DNA of 64,000 bases, taken from positions 171,354 through 235,353 of the forward strand of contig WOGZ01000021.1 in the NCBI GenBank assembly GCA_009733775.1, written 5' to 3'. Under the pieces are notes generated by a model, which worked only from the letters and a program-made list of their open reading frames with translations, was not told the DNA's origin and made no database searches. The position numbers and the translations under genes are program-made. Shown piece by piece: positions 1 through 10,717 of this stretch (its first letter is position 1; the number at the start of each line of letters is the position of its first letter). The stretch comes from Alectoria sarmentosa. Its lineage: Eukaryota > Ascomycota > Lecanoromycetes > Lecanorales > Parmeliaceae.

Positions 1-2887
1 GAAGGTGCCCTATATACAGCCGCCTCTTTACAAGGCTATCTCATTCTCTTGTTCGAGTGCTACCGCCTGACCGTTGACATTCAGATTTTCGATCGTGAGT
101 ATAGAGAGGGTGTTGTTAGTGTTTCATCATTCCTGACCAGTCGGCGTCTGGCTCGAGTTTTCATTGAGGACGTGCCTGTTCCTCTGATTTTCTCTGTTAT
201 ATTCTACTTCATGGCTGGCTTCCGACCACTTGCAAGTCAATTCTTTGTTTTCTTCAGTGTGACGCTACTCAGTCAATACATCGCTGTCAATTATGCCACC
301 CTATGCGTAGCCGTCTCAAGGAATTTCGCCGGTGCTACTTTAATTGCCAACATGGGCTTTACCTTACAGTCGCTTGGCTGCGGATATTTTGTGCAGGCGA
401 ATCAGATTCCCATCTGGGTAAGATGGCTCAAGGTATGGTACGAGGTTCATTATGTGGTTCTACTTTGCTGACCCTGCTCATAGTGGGCCGCATATGTCTT
501 TTACTCCAACGGTGCTTTGGCAGCCAACGAGTTTGTTGGTCATACTTCAGACCCTGTAAGGCACTTTTCAGGGATATCTTCTTGTTCGAGACTGCTTTTT
601 GACTCGCGAGATATGTTGCAGTAGCAAATTACCCATCATTCTTCCCGTAAATGTCTTATTACTCATGTCTCTATCTTTAAATGGAAATACTGAATCCGAG
701 ATGTGCTAGGCAGGTCAGCTCTATGACTGTCCGTCCGCTGGTGGCACTGCAAACCTTGCTTGCAAAGAATACACAGGACTGTACATAATGCAGTCTCTAG
801 GATTCCCTTCCGACTGGATTGTGAGGCCCATCATCGTTCTTCTTGCCTTCGCAATTGCCTTATATCTTGGAGCTGGTCTGATCTTGCGGTACTGGAAAGT
901 TGGGATTGAAATCTCGAGAGCCCAAAAGAACGACACCGACTACTCTTCTGGTAAGGAGAAGATGACAACTCGTTCGCCGGATGATGTCAGAACCGTCGAC
1001 ATCAGACTGGACAATTACGCTCTGGACATCCAAAAGCGTGACACACGATTGAGAAAAGCTCCTAAGCTTTCAGTTCTAAAGCCTCTGAATATCACGTTCG
1101 AGCCTGGCATGCTCAATGTAATCATGGGGCCTTCGGGGTCTGGCAAGACTTCTTTGCTCGGTCTGATGGCTCGACGCTTGCACAGTTCCATAGCGATAAG
1201 ATATGAGACTTGTGGCGAGATGTTTTTCAATGGCGCAATCCCGCCCGAAAAGGTCATTCGTTCAGTCTGCTCGTATGTCTGCCAAGACGACGACGCGCTT
1301 CTCCCCTACCTTACAGTCCGTGAGAATCTACACTTTGCCGCGGGTCTACGTCTGCCAGCCCATCTCTCGAATGAAGAGAAGCAACAACGAGCAGAATCTG
1401 TGCTTCTAAAATTGGGTCTCCGCGACTGTGCAGACAACCTGGTTGGCAGTGATGTGGTTAAAGGCATCAGTGGAGGGGAGAAACGCCGAGTCACCATCGC
1501 CATTCAAATCCTGACAGATCCCCGTATTCTGTTCTTGGACGAACCAACGAGTGGGTTAGATGCCTTCACTGCATCTTCCATCATCGAGGTCTTGCGGGGC
1601 CTGGCCGAGGAAGGAAGAACTCTGGTTCTCACCGTTCACCAATCTCGAAGTGACTTATTCAGGTATTTCCATAACATCCTCCTCCTATCCCGTGGAGGCC
1701 ATTCCGTGTACGCCGGCAAGGGATCTTCCATGCTCTCACACTTCGCCTCTTTGGGGTTCAACTGTCCCACAACCACCAACCCAGCTGATTTTGCCCTAGA
1801 TCTAATAACAGTGAACTTGCAAAGCGCAGTAAAAGAAGCTACGAGTCGGGAGAAAGTCAAGTCATTGATCCTCGAATGGGACCACTCGAAACAAACCCGG
1901 ATTCAAACAGTCTCGCACATGGCAACACCTGCCGAACTTGGATCCCTAGCCCGCAGTAAGACACCCTTCCGCGTCGCCTTCCCCATCCTTCTTCACCGCA
2001 GCTTCATCAATTTCCGCCGAAATCCTCCATCTATCGTTGCACGTACAACACAAGTCGTCGGATACGCCATCTGCCTGACCCTCTTCTTTGCCCCACTACA
2101 AAGCGACTACTACAGTGTCCAGTCCCGCCTTGGCTTCATCCAAGAATTCGCACCTCTCTACTTCGTCGGCATGCTTCAGAACGTCGCAGTCTACCCAGAT
2201 GAGAAGAATGTTTTCTACCGCGAACACGATGATAACGCTTACTCGGTCGAAGCTTTCTTCCTGCAGTACACAGTAGCTGAAGTTCCCTTTGAGATCTTCA
2301 CATCTCTCCTTTTTGCCGTTCTCACCGTACTTGCCGCTGGCCTCGATCGTACCGCTTCCCTCTTCTTCATCGTCGCCTTTAATGCCTTTGCAATCGTCAA
2401 CTGCGGGGAGAGCGTCGGGATCATCTTCAATACCCTCTTCAATCATACTGGCTTTGCGGTGAATGTCACCTCAGTTGTGCTCTCCATCGCACAGATTATG
2501 GGGGGAGTTTTGAGTTTGCACGTACCTTCCTTCCTACAAGCCTTCAATCATCTCAGTCCTATAAAATGGGCAATTGGAAACCTGGCGCCGTACACTCTTG
2601 CAAGCGTACATTTCTCATGCACGGAGGATCAGCAATTGCCCGATGGGCAGTGTCCGATAACAGATGGGAAGGACGTGCTGAAGTTATATAATCTCAACGG
2701 TAATGCGGGGCTGAATCTCATGGCGGTCGGGATATGTGTGGTTGTGTACCGGATATTGGCTTTCCTAATCCTGAAAGCGAAGAGGACTCGGTGGACAATG
2801 AGGTGGGCATTGAGGAAGAGGCTTGGCAGGGGACGGCGCCGTGGTGGGAAAGATAAAGCTGGAAGAGGGTTGGAGACGGCGGCATAA
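1..2887 (+). CDS. Full-size ABCG (PDR/white type) ABC transporter, 5' partial
   Basis: The window opens inside the first membrane domain of a two-half ABC transporter. Coding exons are 1..432, 484..555 and about 710..2887. Both introns are GT..AG, and joining them restores a frame running WVRWLK-WAAYVFYSNGAL and later YDCPSAGGTANLACKEYTG. The second half has a complete nucleotide-binding domain: Walker A GPSGSGKTS, signature ISGGEKRR and Walker B ILFLDEPTSGLDA. It is followed by an ABC2 membrane domain with several hydrophobic helices and a basic C-terminus. The order NBD-TMD-NBD-TMD without large extracellular loops resembles the yeast Yol075c group more than multidrug PDR pumps. This assignment is inference because the first NBD is outside the window. 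The acceptor of the second intron could be at 709 or 718; both keep the frame. Substrate unknown, probably a lipid or hydrophobic compound. Confidence 0.88.
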
Positions 2888-4410
2888 GGGATGTTTGCTA
2901 GGCATAGCGTCGGCATCTTGAGATGTACAAGCATTAGAGAGGAGGAACAGATCAGCTGTAGAATCCAGTCGAGGTGTATAAATCTATCATGTCTCCGTGC
3001 ATAAAAAGAATTCGGTGCATAAACAAATCTATCTACTCGTGCTGTCCAGAAATGAGCTACTTGATAGAGCGAGGACATCAATAGATCAAGGGACATCCGA
3101 CGCAGTGGAAGAAACAATTGATGTCCTCGCTCTATCGAGGAGCTCACTTCTGGATAGCACAAGTAGACGGGTTTTGACCTGGTTTTGGATAGCGCCTATT
3201 TGAATAAGATAGAAACTGTGCGAATTTGTTCTCATTCTTACATGAAGCGATTCGACTGCATGGCATCGCATCAAGAGTGGTAGACTACTCTATATTTCCC
3301 CGCAAACTTTTGACTCGCCTTGTCTGTGATTCACAGATCGGCCCTGTGAGATATACCTGGAGCTAATGCGGCTCAGCGGTCTTGGTCGCCATCATAAGAT
3401 TGAGGCTATGCTAGCAGCATCGCTCGCTCTGTTCCCCTTTTCTTCTCAACTGAAGAAAACGAATTCATATCACATCCCGAGCACGGCCCCATCTGCATGT
3501 TCGTTTCATATCGGATCCTCCTGCAGGTGCCCGCGAGGCACAATAAGACTTCCAACACATCCTACAGCCCCCCAAAGCCACGTTCCAAGGTACAGGTTCC
3601 TATTATATTGGCTGGATAGCGTGCCGGATTTTGGCCCCACGTGTTCAGCACCAGATTTGTCCGTGAACTCTGGGGCAGATTATGTAATGGACGTGAGAGG
3701 GATCTGTACGCATCCACTCAAGGGAAAACACCCGCCGGCGCTTTACCAGCGTCCATTCTGCAGATATGGAAAGCACAAGAGGTAGACCTGAGTCGGCATC
3801 TGTTGTGCCACCAACTGGAATTTTGGTCCTCCGTGTTTCACGCGAAGGATCTGCCCAGACGACAAGAACAGGTTCGCTCCTTTTCGATTACCAGGCGCAG
3901 CGTTGCGGATGCACATGGTTCCAAGGCATCAATACTTCGGTAAACATCTTTACGCCACGAGACCGCGTACGGGTGCGACGACGAAAGTGCTTCGGGCTCC
4001 TAGTCAGCTGAGACGTTTGACGGACCTTCGGCGGTCTGAGGAGACTTTCACCTCGTGAAACATGGTTTGGGCCATGTTTCTCTTTGCTCTGAACTCCGAC
4101 TTCTGCTGGCCCATGCAGATTCTAGAAAAGCAGTAACGATCTATAAGACATAGGTTGATCATACCCATCGCCGTAATTCGAGAGGCACGGTCTGGTGAAG
4201 TTTCGCATCTCTTCTTAGTGCAGAGTATGCCTTCAATAAGTTCATCTCTGACTTTGAACCCTCGTACTGTGGAGAACGCTCGCGATTCCTTGCTTATATT
4301 TAAGGCCCTTCGGTCCCTCGAAAGAAGAGGTTGTTTCCGTGCCTAGGAAAAGTCTCATGGGCGTATCATCAAATCCGGCAGCAACTAGGTCGGTCGAATA
4401 GAGGTTCAAG
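2888..4410. other. Intergenic stretch, no convincing gene
   Basis: This stretch lies between the ABC transporter and the secreted-protein gene. It holds the foldback repeat at 3032-3167 and a short hairpin near 4057-4081 (GAAACATGG / CCATGTTTC). Open frames at 3366-3785 and 3641-4011 have no recognisable domain, no splice support and poor composition. Part of it is presumably the 3' UTR of the transporter and the promoter of the next gene. Confidence 0.5.
3032..3167. repeat. Foldback/MITE-like inverted repeat A
   Basis: The arm 3032-3082 and the arm 3117-3167 are inverted copies of about 51 bp that match at all but about five positions, with a 34-bp spacer. Four of the five mismatches are C/T or G/A transitions, the pattern left by repeat-induced point mutation. 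Each arm end carries a TA at the equivalent place, consistent with (not proof of) the TA target duplication of Tc1/mariner-type elements. There is no transposase, so it would be a non-autonomous MITE or solo foldback. Confidence 0.7.
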
Positions 4411-5322
4411 ATGATGATGTGGAATATCTCACTTGGCCTCATTGTATGCATTCTCCCGTTGCTATGTACATTCATCAGTCCTACCCCTCTCGAAAAAGGA
4501 TCGGCTGGGCACCTTTCCCCAGCGCCTCACTTAGAACCACGCGACATCGTCACGGTAACGCAGTACGAAGGGCTCAAATCTGCTGTGCAAATAAATCCTC
4601 CTTATTATAATACTGAATGTAAAATCGGTGGCTGCACCTTTTCCTACGAGGCAAGTGGCACGGTGGTATCAATCTCGCGGTACATCTAACCAGTGTAGTC
4701 GGTGTCTCTTTTTTACTGGGCCAGTGTGTCACCGAATACGGCTTGCCTCACCACACTTGCCAGCCCTCCGATTGTCACTCCTCCCGCTGGATTGCTAATG
4801 TATGCTGCTCCTGTTTTGACGATCGTGAGCATGAATTGAATGATTTGCGGCAGGCAATCTCCTAGCGTTTATGTGATCTTCACCTCATTCTATCTCTACG
4901 ACGGTTGCGGAACCAAACTCCTCGAAGCCGGTTTCGATTTAACCACGTCCTTTGCACCCGATGAGTTATCAACAGTAGCGACAGCGCCCGGTGGTGACCT
5001 TACCACCAATGTCTTTGACTTCGATAGCCTCCCTTGTCCTCCAGATGGAGTACAAGTACCAGCCGGGCAGCCATATCGTCCCTTGCTGGCTCCTCCGGCG
5101 TTCATCACTACGGTCCCAGGCTGGGACCCAAAATTCGACAGTTGCGACCCTGGTCACGGAATCGACCCCCCCACTGCTCTCACCTCCGTTCTCGGCGGGA
5201 TCCCGGCGCCAGGCTTTCCAGGCATGCCACATCCTCCGCGGGATGTCAGGGCGAATAATGCACATCCTCATATGATGCCTCGGCTCCAACGAAAACGGCC
5301 GGGCCAGCATAGAAGGTTCTAG
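4411..5322 (+). CDS. Putative secreted protein, unknown family
   Basis: Predicted 270-residue protein from three exons, 4411..4679, 4725..4799 and 4854..5322. The two introns (45 and 54 nt) have GT..AG ends and keep one frame: SISR|VSPNTACLTTL and GLLM|QSPSVYVIF. The N-terminus has a typical signal peptide, a hydrophobic core after MMMWNISLGL ending near a TFISPTP stretch. The mature part has paired cysteines (CKIGGC, DGCG, PCPP, DSCD) and is proline-rich near the C-terminus. No transmembrane segment or GPI signal is seen at the end, so it is probably secreted. I do not recognise the family. The start could be any of three consecutive ATGs at 4411, 4414 or 4417. Splice phase agreement across two introns makes a real gene likely. 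Confidence 0.6.
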
Positions 5323-5744
5323 GAATATGCAACCCGCGTTATCGATTTTTCATGATCAACCTTGTTGTCCATGCAGCCTAAAGATATGACAGACAGACAG
5401 GCGCAGCCGTGAACACATACACAAGCACAAACGATGTCACGTTGCCAAGAATGTTGGAACTTGGGCCCCGGGCACCCCTCTATTCCCTCTGCCACCAGCC
5501 CGATGAAAGTCACATTTTCACGAGTACCTCTCGCAGATCCGCCCGTACCACGTAGGGTATGCTGAGTCCTTCTCGCGATCCCTCAATTGGCTTCGCAGGC
5601 TTTCCCCCAGCTGTCGTGCTCGTATGAGACTGCGTGGTGGGTGTAAAAAGTTTTCCCCTCCTCTTAGCCTCGTGGCCCCACTCTTCGACAATCTGCGCAC
5701 ACCCTTTCTCATCAGCTACGCGGTTCGCTTCCTTTCATGAGCTC

Positions 5745-5984
5745 TCACGTCTTATCCGACCTAACATGCTGATCCGTAGTCCCTGTAAGACTCTGGTTCG
5801 CAGTAATACCAGTAGAGTACCAATTGACCTCCAGCGCAAGAGTGACGGGTGCAGCAGTGTACGCCAACCAACAGTCAGAGTATTCGTGGAGATGTTGCTC
5901 CCTTTCGATCGGTAGAGCAAAATTCGAAATCGAGCTAGCCAACGCCAGGAATGAAATTGGAAGTGGAACAACCGTTCGCATCAT
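5745..5984 (-). CDS. Possible small secreted protein
   Basis: A short minus-strand frame starts at the paired methionines near 5984/5981. It opens with a good signal-peptide-like segment (MRTVVPLPISFLALASSIS) and then a short polar region. The remainder shows no domain. It may be an exon of a longer gene, because a GT donor occurs near the end, but I could not find a matching downstream exon. Composition alone supports it, so confidence is low. Confidence 0.22.
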   Translation of the reverse strand: MMRTVVPLPISFLALASSISNFALPIEREQHLHEYSDCWLAYTAAPVTLALEVNWYSTGITANQSLTGTTDQHVRSDKT

Positions 5985-8973
5985 AGCAAACAGTCGTCCG
6001 CGCCTCAAGACGTCTGGCAACCGCGCGACTCATACTCTGGTTCTTGGTCATTTGTAAACATGGCGTGGGCGAGGACAGAAGTGATGCCGTCGGGTATTTT
6101 GAGTTGGCCGTGGGGTTCGTCAGCGCACATGGGGTTGGTTTGCTGGGTGAAGGGTGTTGCTTTTATCGAAGAGTCCTAAGTTGTTCAGGAGGTTGGAAGG
6201 GAGGGGGGGGGGATATGGTTATTCGACCTCGGTCTTCTCGTTGGCTGGCAGTCTAGTTGGGATTAACTTCCAGGCTCTTGAATTCAGCTGCAGTGGTAAA
6301 GATTGGCGTAAGAGTGAGAAAAATGCTCAGCATAGTCAGAAGGCGAGGTTGTGATACGTTTGTCCTAGCAGTTGAGATTTACGGGAAATGCAAAGGGAAG
6401 TGGGGCAAAAGAAACTTGGGAAGTTCGCAAAAGGAAAACAAGAGTCTTTTTATGTCAGACGCTCTTTTTTGGCGCTCGTAGATATTCACTTTCCCTAAAG
6501 AGGGAGGGAAGGGGCATAGCACATCCATAAAGCACAAACTCATCCACGACCGTTCCACAGGTACATGCTTTGGGAGTTTACCTTCGGCCGCCCGAAGAGG
6601 TGAAATGTGCAAGGTCACGTTTCGATGGAAGCTTCCGGATCGCGAGGACGCGTGGCAAGGCTCGCGCCGTTGATGGTCAAAGTAAACCGTAAGGCACCCT
6701 CCTCCCTTATTACTTGAACCTTAGGGACCGCATCCAGCTGACCTATTCTCTGCGAGGACCTCTCCTCATTTTCTTCCCTCCCGAGGCCGACGTTCTTCAG
6801 CGGGGTATGTCGAGCTCAAGGCGTGGATGCTGATCTGTTCATACTTTAAGATCCGCCAGGGGCTCTTGGGATCCACCTAGTTGCGGGTTCGATACAGCGA
6901 CGACGTCGTTTTCCGAGACGAGCAGGACGTCAAAACCAGTTTCACGCGCCCTACTCGCCTCAAAAGTGCTTGGATCCGCCGATTTTTCAAGCTGATGTCG
7001 TAATACTTCTGATCAAAGTTTTGCCGCGACATCTCGTGAGTTGGCAAGAAGGGGATCACAAAGACCACGAATTGGACATAGAAACGTGCGATTGAGAGAT
7101 ATTCTTGCCGCACGCGTCACGCGCAGAAATTTGTTGAGTACTGAAGAGGCAAAAAAGAGGGATAGGCAGGGAGGGATAGGCAGGCTGCGGGAAGGGTTTC
7201 CGCAGACTTCGTAGCCCACAAAATAAGAATGACCGTCGGTAGGGAATGCCATTATCCGTGATTTGCATGTAGGGCACACGGTCCTAAAATGAGTGAAAAT
7301 GGCCAACATGCAAGAAAAGTACTCAGCTAGGGGATCCGAGAATTGGGAGTAGAGGCAGTGATACAGCAGGGAAATTGAAGATGTTTCCTCGCCAATTTGA
7401 GACCTTGGCCGAGCGACGATGCTGCGATTGCGAACGTGTGCCCTTCTCCACACTCGGAGCTTCCGATGCATTTCCAACCTGTTCTGAAAGATGGCTTCCG
7501 ATCTCAAGATGAGATTACGAAGGCGGTTGGATCTGGGGGACCTCGTACCGGTGCATTGGCTTTGAAACTGGCTTCGACAAGAATTCAGAAAAACATTTGA
7601 CAAACAAAAAGTGAAGGCGAGCGCATAACGCTTCTCGGGTTCATTCGGCCGAGAGCATAAACTCCACTCCACCCTCGCAAGCTGTACCCCAACCCACGTG
7701 CAGAACCCTGTCTCCAAAGTTCCCGCATATGCAGGCAAATGCAGCCATAGAGGCGACATGCGTCTGCAATGCATCTCGCACGCAGTGCATTGACAAGGGG
7801 AAAGTCTAGGAAAGACGAGGAGCTTACAGCCAGCGGTTACTTGCCTGGAGTGAGGATCGAGCGCTGTCTATTAAATGGGCTTTTCCGTGCAACTGTTTGT
7901 TACTCTTAACGAGTAGGAGGTGGATATGGTTCCTGGAGAAGAGCATTTGGTCGCGGCTGATATTTTGAGGTCAGAACACCTTGGCCAAGCTCTGGTCGTA
8001 GAAAAGAGGACCACGTTGCATCGCATGTTCCTCACGGTATGGAATAATGTGGTGTGATGTGGTGTTGTGAATTCGCCTTGGGGGATAAGGTGAGAGATGA
8101 ACTGCAAAGAGCACTCTCGACTTTCAACGCTCGTCCTCTGAAGCGGTGTGCCTGCCTGCCACTACTGTTGCTCCTCTATTCAGGCCCATATCGAGACCCA
8201 AGGACCGGGTGTTCGGTGCCCGGCCGTTTGCAACCCTGCATGGCAGAGTGGGACACGCAAAGCCATGGCTTCACCTTAGGCCGAAAAGGGTGCCAGAAGA
8301 AAATGGTGAATGCTGATCACTAGGGCAAATAGTGAGATGTTACTTTGTTTGGAACGCCGAGATGCGGTTGGCACAGATTGGGCAAAGACGACTCTCAAGC
8401 AGCAACAGCCTTTCAGAATGGGGAAGAAGCTTGCCTCGAATGGGGCGGCAGAGAAGGCGGTGGAAATTAAAGCAACGAATAGTGATGTACAAGCATCCCG
8501 AAGGAGACAGCTGGATCAGATCAATACTATACCGGGCAATGTGGATAGTAAGTGGATACTCATAGTGGTGGATGAAATGTCAGGGGAATCAAAGGGGCAT
8601 GGTGCCGGCGGATCAAGGGTCAAAGATTTGACACGGTGAGCATGCCGGCCATCTCACATGAGTCATGACAAGGTTGAAGGGGATACGTCCGACAAATGGC
8701 TGGCTTGAAAGCTGCTAATTTTGACTGGGTAAGGTCGCTACTGCAGTTAGGGATCTTCTGGACCCCAATGATATACAGGGAGACTTTTATTAGGTACCTA
8801 CCTAGTCTTTTGCTGCATTCATGATTCTATGCATGTGAGTACCTATCAGCCGCCATGGCTGCTGTATGGAGCCACGTTCCTCAAGTCGCCGATAGGGCTT
8901 GATTATATTACTTTACTAGATGTCACTATCATCATTATCATCACCTTTGTTACTGAGCTACCTTGTAGCAAGC

Positions 8974-9021
8974 AAAAAGGAAAAGGCAAAGGAAAAGGCA
9001 AAGGAAAAGGAAAAAGAAAAG
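8974..9021 (+). repeat. Purine-rich short tandem tract
   Basis: The unit AAAGGAAAAGGC repeats imperfectly about four times, giving an almost pure A/G strand in non-coding DNA upstream of the GT2 gene. Such tracts arise by slippage and often mark promoters or 5' UTRs in fungi. Confidence 0.7.
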
Positions 9022-10717
9022 AACTTTGCCGACGCTATCGATTGTTGCAGAATCAACAAGGGTCTTCGCATGGAATTGGCTTCAAAAGTTCAATTACCTT
9101 GTTTTGTCACCTCCCTAGCCATTGCGGGATATGCAACCTTATCAACAAGTGCCTGCTAAGTCCAAGTAGATCTTCTACTGTCTAGTCCGCCTAAATTTAG
9201 ACCCCACCAATGACGGTAATTGTGTTCCTGGGGGCTTACCTATTTCCCCTACGCTTTTCCATCTTCCGCCTTCCAGGGTGGACGGAAAACGGGTTTCCTT
9301 GACGCTTCTTCCGTATCCCTTTGTTCTTCTACCGCTCGCTTGCATATACACACCCACTTGCATGGCAGCATCAAATACTGAGACTGAGAGGACTCTGGGC
9401 CGGACATGTCTCCGACAATACCATTTGACTCGTGAATTAAGATGAGCTGCCGTCGAAATTCTGTATTTTTTGATTCTGCCGGTGGAAAGCATAAAGCTTC
9501 CAAGCACAAGCAAGCGGAAAACCTTGGTGGGAAATCCAAAAGGCCAAAGATTGCGCCAAGTCACGCCAAGTTACGCCACTGCATCCCCGTTATGGATCCG
9601 CAGGTTTGACGCTAGTATTCCCAAGTCCCAACGACATCCCTTTGTCTCTACAGTCTACACCCGACTACCTGTCCTATCGTCAAGCTTCTCTTCTCCCCAC
9701 CTCGTAGGGCCCTGCACCTTCCACCTTCATATGTACACCTGGCAAGTCTCTCAGCCTGCCTCGTTAGTCTTTGACAAGCTCAGCAAAATCAAAGAGGTGC
9801 ATTTTGTATGGTAGGTAGTCGACAAAAATGGCCGCGCCGTCGCCTACCTACCGCCTACTATCGTACTGCACAACGAGTATCCAGGTTGGCCCAATACCCT
9901 GATCCTACGGCCCCTGGCCTGGCCCTAAGAGAAGCCAGCCGCGAATGCCCAGATTCGCGATAGCCTGGGCAGGTCTGTACTCGCTAAGATGATTGCTGTA
10001 ACCTGACGATTGGCCGAGGGTGCCATCGTACGTCAGCCTGGACAATTAATTTAAAAGCTCGTTTCTCAAAAATAGGATGGGCGAGAAAGCCCCAGGAGCT
10101 CTGGCAGAGCTGAGCATTCCAGAAATGGAAGTGTCGCTGCGGCTAGGAGACTCTTAACCGCCATGCAGCTCGGACTGCTCGTGTTCATGCAGCCAACATC
10201 ATTCTGGATGGCTCGATTCTGCATCTCATCGGCTTCGGACTTATTGGCCGATCCTCTAAGCCTCTTTTCACCGTGATACACGTGTTTCCCAAAATATCCC
10301 CTAACTACCCTGCAATCATTGGATCTTCTAGGCACAAGAGCCGCTTTAGGCTTTGGCTTGAAACCCTTCTTGTCACCAAGTCCAGATCGGGAGGGGGCTC
10401 GATTCTGCTCGAGGCATGGGCACCAGCACCACACTCCGGCGAGACCGGGCCCTTCCTGGTGGCAAACGGTCGAGCTTTTCGTTACGAAAGATGCTCCTCT
10501 TATCTCTCTTTTCTTGCTCGTTCGTCTTCATAAACCTGGCCTGTCCCCTCCTTCCAAAGGTTTTCCTTCCCACAATTTTCAACCTTTCCAGACTTGCTCC
10601 CACTCGTTTGAGCAGGTCTTGATTCATTTTCCCCACACTCGCTGTCCCTTTCTTTTACGACTCTAGTCGTCCGCAAGTAATAAATTAATCAACAGGCCAC
10701 TCTCGACAGGCATCACC

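Larger units (their letters stand above)
5323..10717. other. Long gene-poor stretch upstream of the GT2 gene
   Basis: About 5.4 kb between the secreted-protein gene and the GT2 glycosyltransferase holds no confident gene. Open frames here lack domains and do not join through plausible splice sites. The longest, on the minus strand at 7013-7774, is low in complexity and looks spurious. A short signal-peptide-like frame lies at 5745-5984 (minus). A purine tract lies at 8974-9021, and ACCTACCT-type motifs occur at 8791-8805, 9811-9818 and 9843-9852. The last kilobase is probably promoter and 5' UTR of the GT2 gene. Non-coding transcripts cannot be excluded. Confidence 0.45.

Noticed and set aside
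2629..3162. 177-codon minus-strand frame over the end of the ABC transporter
   Set aside because: Overlaps a strongly supported coding exon and the foldback repeat; no domain.
6885..6894. GGGTTCGATA string that recalls a tRNA T loop
   Set aside because: Flanking bases do not form a T stem or acceptor stem.
7013..7774. 253-codon open frame on the minus strand
   Set aside because: No domain, many Arg/Cys/Ser typical of antisense or random frames, and no splice partners. Treated as non-coding.
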